Origin: Acetobacter orientalis
Lineage (GTDB): Bacteria > Pseudomonadota > Alphaproteobacteria > Acetobacterales > Acetobacteraceae
Length of the DNA: 64,000 nt
Direction of reading: 5' to 3'
NCBI RefSeq assembly: GCF_000963965.1
Contig: NZ_BAMX01000020.1
Span: 1-64,000, forward strand
Within the stretch, counting starts at the first letter, position 1. Each line of letters opens with the position of its first letter. Both the position numbers and the translations under genes were made by a program. Of the stretch, positions 17,460-26,523 are shown one piece after another. A model generated the notes under the pieces. The model did no database searches. It was not told the DNA's origin and saw nothing but the letters and a program-made list of their open reading frames with translations.

Positions 17460-20400
17460 CACCCAGCAAGCCCCGCTCGACTTTGCGGTCGATGACCGTT
17501 TGGCCGGTTTCCGGTTACACCGCCTAGAGGTGCTCAACTGGGGCACGTTTGATAAACGGGTATGGCGCTTTCAACTTAATGGTAGAAACGCCCTGCTTAC
17601 GGGTAATATTGGCTCGGGCAAATCTACTCTGGTAGATGCTATCACAACACTTTTGGTGCCTGCACAACGCATTATTTACAATAAAGCCGCCGGAGCCGAC
17701 ACGCGCGAACGCTCTTTGCGCTCTTATGTAACAGGCCATTATAAGTCTGAACGTAACGATGCCACCGGCACCACTAAATCTGTCAGCCTGCGCGATACGC
17801 AAAGCTATACTGTTATTTTGGGTGTTTTTAAAAATGAAGGGTATTTGCAAACTGTAACGCTGGCGCAGGTCTTCTGGATTAAAAAACAACAAGTACAACC
17901 AGCACGCTTTTTTGTTTGCGCAGAAAAAGAACTCTCCATTCAAGAGCATTTTACCGGGTTTGATGCCGATATTTTACAATTACGCAAAAACTTACGCGCA
18001 TTGGGGGCTGAGGTAGAAGACAGCTTCAACCGGTATGCTGCATGGTTTCGCCGCCGTTTTGGCATTGAAAACGAACAGGCGTTAGACCTCTTTTTGCAAA
18101 CAGTCTCCATGAAATCTGTTGATAATATAACAGATTTTGTACGCGAAAATATGTTGGCACAATTTGACCCGACAGAGCGAATTCATGCTCTTATCTCGCA
18201 CTTTGAAGACTTGGACGATTCATACCAAGCTGTGCTGAAAGCACAAAAGCAGATAAGCCTCCTTACCCCCCTTACTGAAGACTTTGCCGCTTACAAAGAC
18301 AGTGAAGCCCAAAGTGAAACATTAAAAGCCTGCCGCCAAGCGCTGCCCGGTTATTTTGCAAGCCAGAAAGCCACCTTACTGGACAAGCAAATTGCCAAAG
18401 AGCAAGAGGTCTGTGCAAGCAACCAGCAACAACTTGCAACACAAGAGACAACCCGCACAACCAGCCAGCACCAACTTGAAGAGATTAAACAAGCCATTTA
18501 CGCCAATGGTGGCGACCGGTTGGAGCAGTTGGCTGTTGCTATACAGCAAGCAGAAAAAACGCACGAAGAGCGGCGTAAAAATGCATCTCATTACGCAACG
18601 CTGATAGAAAAACTGAACTCTAAACCCGCTAACTCTGCCGAAGACTTTCAGGAGCAAGTGCAGCACCTGAAAAAACAGAAAACAGAATGGAAAAAGCAAG
18701 ATACGTGGCTTGCAAAAGACCTGACTGAACAAAGCATTCTGTTTCATGAAGAAAAAAACCAGCACGACGAAATTGTTAGCGAGCTAGATGGCTTAAAAAA
18801 GCGCCAGAGTAATATTGATGAACGGCAAATCCGTATGCGCACCATGTTGTGTGACGCATTGGGTGTCTCTGCCGAAGAGCTCCCGTTTGCGGGGGAGCTT
18901 ATTCGTGTAAGAGATGATGCACGGGAATGGGAAGGTGCTGCAGAGCGCCTGCTGCACGGTTTTGCCTTATCTCTGCTTGTGCCCGAGCACCTTTACACAC
19001 AGGTGGTAGACTGGGTTGAGCGCACCCAGCTAAAAGGCCGTTTGGTTTATTACCATATTCAAAAAAACCGCACAGGGTCATCTGCTGCGCACCACCATAA
19101 TACGCTGGCGCAGAAGTTAGAGGTGCACCCAGACTCTTCCATGCGCCTTTGGTTAGAAAATGAACTTGCGTACCGTTTTAGCTTTACCTGCTGCGAAACG
19201 CAGGACGATTTCCGCCGCTCCAGCAAAGCCATAACCCGAGCCGGGCAGGTAAAAGAACCCGGTGGACGCCATGAAAAAGACGACCGCCACCGTATTGATG
19301 ACCGCAGCCGCTATGTGCTGGGGTGGAATAACGCAATAAAAATTGCCGCCCTTGAAGAACGGCAGAAGAAACAGCAAGCCCTTATTCAAAAACATGCTGA
19401 GGACATTGCACAGGCCAACAACACCCGCAAAATGCTGCTTGAGCGGTTTGAGACTTTAACACGCCTAGAGCGTTACCCCGATTATACAGAACTAGACTGG
19501 CGCAGCGCTGCACAAACTGCGGCCCAGCTTACAGCAGAGCGAGAAGCGCTAACGGCGACATCTGACGTGCTACGTGAGCTTAAACAGCAAAAAGACCACG
19601 CAGAACAAACCCTACACCAAGCAGAAGCAGACTATATGCTTTTGTATAAAAAGCAGGCTTTGTTAGAACAGTCCGTAACAACACTGCAAGCAAACCTAGA
19701 GCAATGCCAAACTGTGTTAAGCACTTACACGCTAACCCCACAGTATGAGCAAGAACTTAACCGCCTGCAAACCGCACAAAACACTGCCGAACTGGCCAGC
19801 CTGGATGCCTGCGTTATTGCTGAAACGCAGCTGAGAAATACGTTAGACACACAAATTGACCACCAACAACGGACACTCGATAGCCTGCGTGACAGCATTT
19901 TGCGCGACATGCGCGAATTTAAAACAACGTACCCGGTAGAAGCGCAAGATATTGACAGCACACTAAGGGCCGGGCCGGAATATTGCCATTTACTGGCACA
20001 ACTCAAAAAAGATGACCTACCGCGTTTTGTCAGCCGGTTTAAAAGCCTTTTGACAGTTAATACGATTAATGAAATTGCTAATTTTAATGCACATCTTGCA
20101 CAAGAGAGAGAAATTATTAAAGAGCGTATTGCCGTTATTAATACGTCTCTGACCCAAATTGACTATAACCCAGACCGCTATATTAGGCTTGAAGCACACC
20201 AGACACTCGACCCTGAAATTCGCGATTTTCAAGCCGCTTTACGCGCCTGCACTGAAAATACCGTATCGGGCGATGAGAGCGAGCACTACTCTGAACAGCG
20301 TTTTTCTTTGGTTAAAACCATTATAGAGCGTTTCCGTGGGCGTGAAGGCCGGGCAGAGCTCGACCGCCGCTGGACGAATAAAGTGACTGATGTACGCAAC

Positions 20401-20844
20401 TGGTTTTCTTTTGCGGCAAGCGAGCGCTGGCGTGCTGATGAAACCGAGTTTGACCATTACACAGATTCAGGCGGTAAATCAGGCGGGCAAAAAGAAAAAC
20501 TGGCCTATACTATTCTGGCCGCCAGTTTGGCCTATCAGTTCGGGCTAGAATGGGGGGAAGTACGCTCACGCTCCTTCCGCTTTGTGGTGATTGACGAGGC
20601 CTTTGGCCGCGGCTCTGATGATTCGACACAATATGGCTTACGGCTGTTTCAGCAACTTAATATGCAGCTTCTTATTATTACACCTTTACAAAAAATACAC
20701 ATTATTGAGCCATTTGTCTCAAGCGTAGGCTTTGTAGATAACAAAGACGGTAATTATTCACGCTTACGCGTACTAAGCATTGAGGAGCATTTTGCCAACA
20801 AAACGGCCTTGCAAGAGCCTGGCACTGAACACGAGAGAGCATGA
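17452..20844 (+). CDS. jetC: SMC-like ATPase, MksB/JetC family
   Basis: A 1130-residue SMC-type ATPase that makes the ring of the MksBEF/JetABC complex and extrudes DNA loops. Walker A is GNIGSGKST (51-59). Long coiled coils flank a hinge-like region (roughly 240-480 and 630-900). The ABC signature is GGKSGGQKEKLA near 1007, and Walker B is FVVIDEAFGRG near 1044. All ATPase residues are intact, so the protein should be active. The start is GTG, overlapping jetB by 8 nt. In Wadjet plasmid defence this gene is normally followed by JetD (DUF3322/DUF2220), a topoisomerase-VI-like nuclease. Here the next plus-strand gene is unrelated, so the operon is either an MksFEB condensin or a Wadjet system that lost its nuclease. 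Confidence 0.9.
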   Translation: MTDTQQAPLDFAVDDRLAGFRLHRLEVLNWGTFDKRVWRFQLNGRNALLTGNIGSGKSTLVDAITTLLVPAQRIIYNKAAGADTRERSLRSYVTGHYKSERNDATGTTKSVSLRDTQSYTVILGVFKNEGYLQTVTLAQVFWIKKQQVQPARFFVCAEKELSIQEHFTGFDADILQLRKNLRALGAEVEDSFNRYAAWFRRRFGIENEQALDLFLQTVSMKSVDNITDFVRENMLAQFDPTERIHALISHFEDLDDSYQAVLKAQKQISLLTPLTEDFAAYKDSEAQSETLKACRQALPGYFASQKATLLDKQIAKEQEVCASNQQQLATQETTRTTSQHQLEEIKQAIYANGGDRLEQLAVAIQQAEKTHEERRKNASHYATLIEKLNSKPANSAEDFQEQVQHLKKQKTEWKKQDTWLAKDLTEQSILFHEEKNQHDEIVSELDGLKKRQSNIDERQIRMRTMLCDALGVSAEELPFAGELIRVRDDAREWEGAAERLLHGFALSLLVPEHLYTQVVDWVERTQLKGRLVYYHIQKNRTGSSAAHHHNTLAQKLEVHPDSSMRLWLENELAYRFSFTCCETQDDFRRSSKAITRAGQVKEPGGRHEKDDRHRIDDRSRYVLGWNNAIKIAALEERQKKQQALIQKHAEDIAQANNTRKMLLERFETLTRLERYPDYTELDWRSAAQTAAQLTAEREALTATSDVLRELKQQKDHAEQTLHQAEADYMLLYKKQALLEQSVTTLQANLEQCQTVLSTYTLTPQYEQELNRLQTAQNTAELASLDACVIAETQLRNTLDTQIDHQQRTLDSLRDSILRDMREFKTTYPVEAQDIDSTLRAGPEYCHLLAQLKKDDLPRFVSRFKSLLTVNTINEIANFNAHLAQEREIIKERIAVINTSLTQIDYNPDRYIRLEAHQTLDPEIRDFQAALRACTENTVSGDESEHYSEQRFSLVKTIIERFRGREGRAELDRRWTNKVTDVRNWFSFAASERWRADETEFDHYTDSGGKSGGQKEKLAYTILAASLAYQFGLEWGEVRSRSFRFVVIDEAFGRGSDDSTQYGLRLFQQLNMQLLIITPLQKIHIIEPFVSSVGFVDNKDGNYSRLRVLSIEEHFANKTALQEPGTEHERA

Positions 20845-20999
20845 GGGGTGAGCTAGGGAGTAACGGTAAAACCTCTCACAACGCAGGTTATCCGTTGCTC
20901 ACCTGCTCAAATGCTTTGTCTTTCAATGGACAACCTGCGAACAACTGGGCCTGCGCCACGCGTGCTTACTCGGGCCGTAAAGCGCACCCATGCTGCTAG
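20841..20999 (+). CDS. Possible 52-codon ORF overlapping the jetC stop
   Basis: An ATG overlaps the jetC stop (ATGA), the same coupling used between jetA and jetB, and opens a 52-codon frame ending in TAG. The product has no similarity that I recognise to JetD. It is Ser/Asn/Cys-rich without clear secondary-structure pattern. It may be the scar left where a fourth gene was lost, or simply chance. Confidence 0.2.
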   Translation: MRGELGSNGKTSHNAGYPLLTCSNALSFNGQPANNWACATRAYSGRKAHPCC

Positions 21000-21007
21000 G
21001 CCAACCT

Positions 21008-21490
21008 TTAGGGAATAACGATTTCTGTGCCTGCTTTAACGCGGTCTAGCGCAATAAGAGAGCGGTACCGGGCAACCGCGCTGTTTTGAGCAAAAAGGCG
21101 GCGTGTTGTTTCTTCATACGCGGGCATGTCTGGTGCCACCACCACTAAAATAAAGCTCATGCCGCCTGCCACATAGTAACATTGCTGCACCTCTGGCGCT
21201 TTGCGAAAGAGCGCCTTGGCGTTATCGACCGTTTCCAGACGTTCGTCTTTCAGGTCTATCTCGACAATGGCGGTAATGCTCATATGCACGGCATGTGTGT
21301 TTACTATGGCGGCGTTGGCCGTAATAACGCCCGTTTTTTCCATAGCGGCAATGCGGCGCTGCACAGCGGCCGCAGACAGGTTAACCCGCTCGGCTATATG
21401 GCGTTGGGGCATTTTATTATCGCGCTGGATAAGGCGCAAAATGGCCCGGTCGAACTCATCTAAAGATTTAAAAATGGTCTTTTTCGTCAT
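21008..21490 (-). CDS. Lrp/AsnC-family transcriptional regulator
   Basis: A compact regulator of about 160 residues from the chosen start. The N-terminal winged HTH has DRAILRLIQRDNKMPQRHIA followed by VNLSAAAVQRRIAAME. A C-terminal RAM ligand-binding domain follows (AIVEIDL, VQQCYYVAGGMSFILVV, and a terminal stretch around ARYRSLIALDRVK). The frame is open 44 codons further upstream, but that part crosses the divergent promoter and a long inverted repeat, so ATG 21490 is preferred. It is transcribed away from a DMT-family exporter. Lrp-type regulators often control adjacent amino-acid exporters, which suggests the effector is an amino acid. That link is inferred. Confidence 0.88.
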   Translation of the reverse strand: MTKKTIFKSLDEFDRAILRLIQRDNKMPQRHIAERVNLSAAAVQRRIAAMEKTGVITANAAIVNTHAVHMSITAIVEIDLKDERLETVDNAKALFRKAPEVQQCYYVAGGMSFILVVVAPDMPAYEETTRRLFAQNSAVARYRSLIALDRVKAGTEIVIP

Positions 21491-21542
21491 AAGTGAGTTT
21501 TTGTTGCATTTTGCTGGGCAATCAAGAGCGCAAAACTCACTT
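21491..21542. promoter_or_regulatory. Inverted repeat in the Lrp/DMT divergent promoter
   Basis: AAGTGAGTTTT (21491-21501) and AAAACTCACTT (21532-21542) are perfect 11-bp inverted copies 30 nt apart, beginning right at the regulator's start codon. Two half-sites at this spacing could be bridged by an Lrp octamer. This is a likely site for autoregulation and for exporter control. Confidence 0.6.
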
Positions 21543-21589
21543 TTGCGATGATATGTCTCTGCCTGTCTAAAAAATTGAGTGTAACCACC

Positions 21590-22576
21590 ATGCAAACAGA
21601 AAAACAGGCAGGCACCGAGCACAACCTTGTATTGGGCACGGTGTGTGGCATTGGGGCGGGCGCATTGTGGGGGTTGGTGTTTTTAGCCCCTGAGCTTGTA
21701 CGCGCCTTTACCCCACTGCAATTAGCCGTGGGGCGGTATTTGGCTTATGGCGCGCTGTCTGCAGCCCTTATAGCCCCCCGCTGGCAGCGCCTGCTTTTTA
21801 CTGTAAAGCGGCAAGACTGGGCCGCGTTGTTTTGGCTCTCTCTGTTTGGCAATACGCTTTACTATATTTTGCTGTCTATGGCGGTACAAGCGGGCGGTAT
21901 TGCCCTGACATCGCTCGTGCTGGGTTTTTTGCCGGTAACGGTCACGCTTATTGGCAGCCGAGATAAAGGGGCCGCCCCCCTTGGGGTGTTGCTGCCCTCT
22001 TTACTGTGCTGTGCTGCTGGGGCTGTTTGTATAGGGTGGCAGGCTATTGCCACACCGGGGGCCAGTAACAATGCGGTTACGGGGCTTATATATGCATTGG
22101 CCGCGCTTATTTCCTGGACAGCCTATGCTGTGGGCAATAGCCGCTGCCTTATGCGGCTGCCCACGGTCTCTATCCATGACTGGAACCTGCTTGTGGGGCT
22201 GGTAACCGGGGCGCAGGCTGTGTTGTTGCTCCCTGTAGTGCTGTTAAGCGGGCACTTACAGTACAGCACACTGCAATGGGGGCAGTTTGGCGCTGTGTCT
22301 TTGGCGGTTGCTGTTATTGCATCGCTTGTTGGTAACGCCTTATGGAACCGCATGAGCCGCCTTGTACCCCTTACCATGACCGGGCAAATGATTTTATTTG
22401 AGACCCTGTTTGCGCTTATTTATGGTTTTTTATGGGAGGAACGCTGGCCCCGCCCCCTTGAAATTGCGGCCTTTGGGCTACTGGTTTTAAGTGTGCTTAC
22501 CTGTGTTTCTGGCCACCAAAAGCAAGCGACCAAACGCCAGAAGGCCCTTAGCGCCTTACCCGAAAATGGAGTTTAG
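21590..22576 (+). CDS. DMT-superfamily exporter (EamA domain)
   Basis: An inner-membrane transporter of about 328 residues with ten predicted helices in two EamA repeats. The first starts at GTVCGIGAGALWGLVFLAPE and the second around GLIYALAALISWTAYAVGNS. The C-terminus is a short basic tail. The frame is open to 21548, but ATG 21590 fits the family N-terminus and leaves room for the promoter. It is divergent from an Lrp-type regulator, and the csaA-like gene follows after 4 nt. EamA proteins of this context often export amino acids or related metabolites. The substrate is not known. Confidence 0.85.
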   Translation: MQTEKQAGTEHNLVLGTVCGIGAGALWGLVFLAPELVRAFTPLQLAVGRYLAYGALSAALIAPRWQRLLFTVKRQDWAALFWLSLFGNTLYYILLSMAVQAGGIALTSLVLGFLPVTVTLIGSRDKGAAPLGVLLPSLLCCAAGAVCIGWQAIATPGASNNAVTGLIYALAALISWTAYAVGNSRCLMRLPTVSIHDWNLLVGLVTGAQAVLLLPVVLLSGHLQYSTLQWGQFGAVSLAVAVIASLVGNALWNRMSRLVPLTMTGQMILFETLFALIYGFLWEERWPRPLEIAAFGLLVLSVLTCVSGHQKQATKRQKALSALPENGV

Positions 22577-22580
22577 CCCC

Positions 22581-22919
22581 ATGCCGCCCATTACTTTTGA
22601 CGATTTTGCAAAAATAGACGTGCGCGTGGGCACTATAACCGATGTGCAGCCTTTTCCCGAGGCACGTAAACCGGCATGGAAATTAACCATTGACCTTGGG
22701 CCAGAGCTAGGCACCAAACGCTCTAGCGCACAAATAACTGCACTTTACACCGCGCAAGACCTACAGGGGCTGCAAGTGGCCTGCGTTGTAAACCTTGGCC
22801 CCCGCCAGATTGGGCCGTTTATTTCTGAAGTGCTGACACTTGGCTTTCCCGATGCGCAGGGCAATGTGGTGTTGGTAACCCCTGAAAAACCTATCCCTAA
22901 TGGGGGGCGGCTGTTTTAA
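22581..22919 (+). CDS. csaA: CsaA-like tRNA-binding-domain protein
   Basis: A 112-residue protein made of a single EMAP/tRNA_bind OB-fold. Typical blocks are FAKIDVRVGTITDVQPFPEA, then KLTIDLG, KRSSAQITALY and GLQVACVVNLGPRQIGPF. CsaA proteins dimerise through this fold and have been described as secretion-related chaperones and tRNA-binding proteins. The ATG at 22581, 4 nt after the exporter stop, gives the full-length family member. An in-frame upstream ATG inside the exporter gene is not needed. It is co-transcribed with the exporter. A functional link between the two is not obvious. Confidence 0.88.
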   Translation: MPPITFDDFAKIDVRVGTITDVQPFPEARKPAWKLTIDLGPELGTKRSSAQITALYTAQDLQGLQVACVVNLGPRQIGPFISEVLTLGFPDAQGNVVLVTPEKPIPNGGRLF

Positions 22920-22961
22920 CCGCCCCATACCTGCCTACACCCTACGGGGTAAAAAGCATTT

Positions 22962-24152
22962 TTATAGTAAGGCAAGCGTGCTTAAATAAATTTCGCGCTC
23001 TTCATCTGTTGGTATAACGCGCACACTTACGCGGCTTTGCGAGGCGCTTATAAGGGCCGCGTGCTGCTGGTTGGCTGTGGTATCGAGCACCACACCGGCC
23101 CAGCTTAGGGCTTGGCATACTTCTTGGCGCAGCATGTGGTCGTGCTCCCCAATGCCAGCGGTAAAAACCAGACCATCTAGCCCGCCCATAACGGCTGTAA
23201 GCGCCCCAATTTCTTGCACAATGCGGTAGACAAACAAGCTAAGGGCCTCGGTAATGCGCGCACTTTGCTCTGATGTGGGGTTTTTAGCGCGTAAAGCGCG
23301 TAATATGCGCATATCGGGCGAGATGCCAGAGACACCCAGCAGGCCAGAGTCATGGTAGAGGGTTTGCACCAGTGTGTGCCAATCGGCCCCTTCTTCTTGC
23401 ACCATATAAAGCAGTACGCCGGGATCTATTGCCCCACAGCGGGTACCCATCATTAACCCATCAAGTGCAGAAAAACCCATTGTGGTTTCAAGGCTTTTAC
23501 CTGCCTTTAAAGCGCACAAGCTGGCCCCGCTGCCTAAATGGGCAATAATGGTGCGGCCTGTTGCCAGTGTGGGGTCTAGTTGTGTAAGGCATTTTGCAAT
23601 GTAGCTATACGAAATGCCATGAAAGCCATAACGCACAATACCTTGCGCTTGATAACGGCGCGGTAGGGGCAAAAGCCGTGCTATTTTAGGAATAGTGCTG
23701 TGAAAGGTTGTGTCAAAACACGCAACCTGCACAAGGCCGGGCCATTTTTGGGCAATGGCTTTAGCCGGGGCCAGCGTAGCCTGTTGGTGTAGGGGGTCAA
23801 ACGGGGTAAGGCGTTCGAGTTTGTCGAGCACATCTGGTGTAATTTTAACGGGTTTTAGAAAATCTGCCCCGCCGTGCACAATGCGGTGCCCAACAGCAAC
23901 CACCCTGCCCTTTGGGGTAAAATGCTCCAACCACTGAAAAAGCTGGTCGTAAATAGCAAGCCCTGTTTGGGGCCAGTCTTCTTGCGCTAAAACCGTGCCA
24001 TCGTGGTTTTGGGCACAAAAGCGCGCCCCGTTGGGGGTATGTTCAATTTCGCCCTTAACAAGCACTGTGGCCTGTTGGCTGGCTGCTTTATCATAAATTC
24101 TGAATTTTAAGCTGGAAGAGCCACTGTTAAAAACCACAACACCATCATGCAT
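22962..24152 (-). CDS. ackA: Acetate kinase
   Basis: A 396-residue acetokinase (ATP + acetate to ADP + acetyl phosphate). It shows the phosphate loop FNSGSSSLKF at residues 8-17, VGHRIVHGG (signature 2) near residue 87, and CFDTTFH and HLGSGASL of the actin-like ATPase fold. The C-terminal FTAGIGEH block is followed by PTDEEREIYL. Length and motif order are normal. It lies 37 nt downstream of the phosphotransacetylase gene on the same strand, so the two enzymes interconvert acetate and acetyl-CoA. In acetic acid bacteria this pair may serve acetate assimilation or handle acetyl phosphate from phosphoketolase. Confidence 0.95.
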   Translation of the reverse strand: MHDGVVVFNSGSSSLKFRIYDKAASQQATVLVKGEIEHTPNGARFCAQNHDGTVLAQEDWPQTGLAIYDQLFQWLEHFTPKGRVVAVGHRIVHGGADFLKPVKITPDVLDKLERLTPFDPLHQQATLAPAKAIAQKWPGLVQVACFDTTFHSTIPKIARLLPLPRRYQAQGIVRYGFHGISYSYIAKCLTQLDPTLATGRTIIAHLGSGASLCALKAGKSLETTMGFSALDGLMMGTRCGAIDPGVLLYMVQEEGADWHTLVQTLYHDSGLLGVSGISPDMRILRALRAKNPTSEQSARITEALSLFVYRIVQEIGALTAVMGGLDGLVFTAGIGEHDHMLRQEVCQALSWAGVVLDTTANQQHAALISASQSRVSVRVIPTDEEREIYLSTLALL

Positions 24153-24189
24153 TTTTTATACCCTTTACATGGCTCTTCTTTTTAATGGC

Positions 24190-25329
24190 CTACTGGCTTT
24201 GGGCAGTACTTTGGGGGGGTAGGTAGCGTGCATAGAGCGCCCCCACGGCAAGAGAGGCTAAGCGAGCCTGCACGCTATCTGCCCGGCTGGTGAGTAAAAT
24301 GGGTACACTGGCCCCTAACACCACACCGGCTGCTTCTGCCCCGGCCAGAAAAATCATGTTTTTGGCAAGCATGTTGCCTGCCTCTAGGTCGGGCACCACA
24401 AGAATTTGCGCCCGCCCCGCCACGGGTGATGTAATGCCTTTTATTTGGGCGGCAGTGGCGCTTACCGCGTTATCCATAGCCAAGGGGCCGTCTAGTACGC
24501 CGCCTTCAATTTGGCCGCGGTCTGCCATTTTGCACAGGGCTGCGGCATCTACCGTGCCGGGAATTTTGGGGGTGATGGTTTCTACCGCAGACAGCAGGGC
24601 TACGCGGGGGGTACCCAAGCCAAGGCCGTGGTGCAGATCTATGGCGTTTTGCACAATATCGCGCTTAACGCTGAGGTCTGGGGCAATGTTAATGGCGGCA
24701 TCTGTCACAAAAATAAGATCATCATACAAAGGCACAGCAAGAAGAAAAACATGGCTGATACGCCGCGCGGTACGCAAACCACTCTCTGGTGAGACAACGG
24801 CGTGCATCAACACATCTGTGTGTAGGCTGCCTTTCATAAGGGCCTGCACGCGGCCTGCTTTTACCAAAGCCACGGCGTGGGCTGCGGCCTCTTGCGGGGT
24901 GGGGGTGTCTATAATGGGGGTAGCGCCCAGCGCTAGCCCGTAACGTTGGGCAACATCGGTTATAAGAGTGCGCGGGCCAATAAGCACGGGGGCAACAATG
25001 CTGTGTTTGGCGGCCTCTAATGCGCCTTCTAGGGCGTGTTGCTCGCAGGGCCAGACAATGCCCATACTTACTGCGCCGGGTAGGTGTTTGGCCTGCTCTA
25101 TTAAGGCTTGGTAGGCTTGGTGGCTTTTGCTGGTGCGAGAGGGGGCTGGCATATCAGCCGGGTCGTGCAGGTAAGACTGCGCGCGGCCTGCCTGTGGGGG
25201 AGTAAAAGGGGCCGCATGCAATGGGGCTGCCTGCTGCGCAGGCGTATTGGGCTGGGCACCATGCGGCTGTGCGGTATTAGGCTGACTGGCGGTGGTGTTA
25301 GCCATTGTCTGTTTTTCCTGTTTGTCCAT
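24190..25329 (-). CDS. pta: Phosphate acetyl/butyryltransferase with low-complexity N-terminal extension
   Basis: A PTA_PTB-family enzyme converting acetyl phosphate plus CoA to acetyl-CoA. The catalytic domain starts near residue 70 (YQALIEQAKHLPGAVSMGIV) and includes MKGSLHTDVLM, FVTDAAINIAPDL and ILVVPDLEAGNMLAKNMIFL, all typical of the short, non-DRTGG type. The first 65 residues are rich in Gln, Ala, Pro, Asn and His with repeated 'QPNT/QPHGAQ' units and look disordered, which is unusual for the family. A second ATG at 25305, with AGGAAAA upstream, would trim 8 residues. ackA follows after 37 nt. Phosphate butyryltransferase is the alternative name, but the ackA partner favours acetate. 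Confidence 0.9.
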   Translation of the reverse strand: MDKQEKQTMANTTASQPNTAQPHGAQPNTPAQQAAPLHAAPFTPPQAGRAQSYLHDPADMPAPSRTSKSHQAYQALIEQAKHLPGAVSMGIVWPCEQHALEGALEAAKHSIVAPVLIGPRTLITDVAQRYGLALGATPIIDTPTPQEAAAHAVALVKAGRVQALMKGSLHTDVLMHAVVSPESGLRTARRISHVFLLAVPLYDDLIFVTDAAINIAPDLSVKRDIVQNAIDLHHGLGLGTPRVALLSAVETITPKIPGTVDAAALCKMADRGQIEGGVLDGPLAMDNAVSATAAQIKGITSPVAGRAQILVVPDLEAGNMLAKNMIFLAGAEAAGVVLGASVPILLTSRADSVQARLASLAVGALYARYLPPQSTAQSQ

Positions 25330-25466
25330 GCTGGTGGTACCTACCCCTAGACCGAATGTGGCACGCGCCCCCGCTGCTGCCTTTGTAAAAAATATATGTG
25401 CCCACCAAGTTAATGCACGATACCCTAAAAGCAGGAGAGAAAAAGATCATGATTTAAAATACTATT

Positions 25467-26366
25467 TTATGAAACACAGGGTTTTAAAAGCGTGACCAAC
25501 CACTCCATAAACACTGTTAAGCGGCGGGAGAGATGTTTGCGGTGTGGGTAAAGCAGGCTCATGGGTAAGGGTTCTGGCTGCCATTGGGGCAAGACCTCAA
25601 CTAACTGGCCTGTTTGCAGGTACGATTGTACATCATACCGTGGCACCTGAATAAGCCCAAGGCCAGCAAGGCAGCAGGCAATAGAGGTTTCTGCACTATT
25701 AACCGTAACGCAGCCTGCCATAGCACGGCTGTGCAGGGTTGCGCCCTCTTGCCACTCCCACTCTTCTACCCTGCCAGTAGAGGGCGAGGCGTAGCGTACC
25801 ATTTGGTGTTGGCTTAGGTCTGCCGGGGTTATTGGCGTACCATACCGCGCCAAATACGCGGGGCTGGCCACGTTAATAAGCGGCAGGTCTCCAATTTTGC
25901 GGGCAATAAGGTTGGCATCTTCTAGTGGGCCAACACGCACCACACAATCTAGGCGGTCTTCTATTAAATTGACGGAACGGTCGGTCACGCCGAGTTCAAT
26001 TTTAAGAGTAGGGTAGCGGCTCAAAAACTCGGGCAAAGCGGGGGCCACAATAAGCCTGCCAATGCGGCCAGGGGTATTGACGCGCACAACACCTTGTAAA
26101 CCCATACCTTCTTTTTTAAAAAGTGTTTCTAGGTCATCTATATCTTGCAAAATTTGTAAGCAATGGGTGTAAAAAGTGCTGCCATCTGTTGTGGGGGCAA
26201 CTTGGCGGGTGGTGCGGGCCAGCAGGCGCACCCCTAGGCGGGTTTCTAGCTCTTGTATGGCGGTAGAAACGCTTGAGCGCGGCATGCCCAGTGTATCTGC
26301 CGCACGGGTAAAGCTGGAGGTTTCTACAACCCGTGTAAAAATACGGAAAAGATCGATACGATCCAC
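25467..26366 (-). CDS. LysR-family transcriptional regulator
   Basis: A 299-residue LTTR. The N-terminal winged HTH (RIFTRVVETSSFTRAADTL then MPRSSVSTAIQELETRLGVR) is followed by the two-lobed periplasmic-binding-like effector domain with GVVRVNTPGRIGRL and LDCVVRVGPL. It starts with GTG. It is transcribed divergently from the short-chain dehydrogenase gene, with about 157 bases between the start codons, the classical arrangement for control of a neighbouring oxidoreductase. The effector is unknown. The closest named relatives by layout are the YafC/DmlR-type regulators, which is only a broad resemblance. Confidence 0.88.
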   Translation of the reverse strand: MDRIDLFRIFTRVVETSSFTRAADTLGMPRSSVSTAIQELETRLGVRLLARTTRQVAPTTDGSTFYTHCLQILQDIDDLETLFKKEGMGLQGVVRVNTPGRIGRLIVAPALPEFLSRYPTLKIELGVTDRSVNLIEDRLDCVVRVGPLEDANLIARKIGDLPLINVASPAYLARYGTPITPADLSQHQMVRYASPSTGRVEEWEWQEGATLHSRAMAGCVTVNSAETSIACCLAGLGLIQVPRYDVQSYLQTGQLVEVLPQWQPEPLPMSLLYPHRKHLSRRLTVFMEWLVTLLKPCVS

Positions 26367-26523
26367 CAGTCTTTGCCCCGCTGCGACACTACCCGGTATT
26401 GTTCGGGTTTTACGACATGTGTTGTTAGATAATTACGCTTTGTGCAAAAAATCAAGATGATACCCTGCGCACAGACTAAGGAGCGGCTGGGCGGCTCTTA
26501 CCTTTTTGCACGGAGTATCACAC

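Noticed and set aside
20845-21007. Remnant of a jetD gene after jetC
   Set aside because: Neither the 52-codon frame nor the other frames show DUF3322/DUF2220 motifs. Loss of the gene is therefore an inference from absence only.
24290-24943. Long plus-strand frame opposite pta
   Set aside because: It is the antisense shadow of pta, with no ribosome site and no domain.
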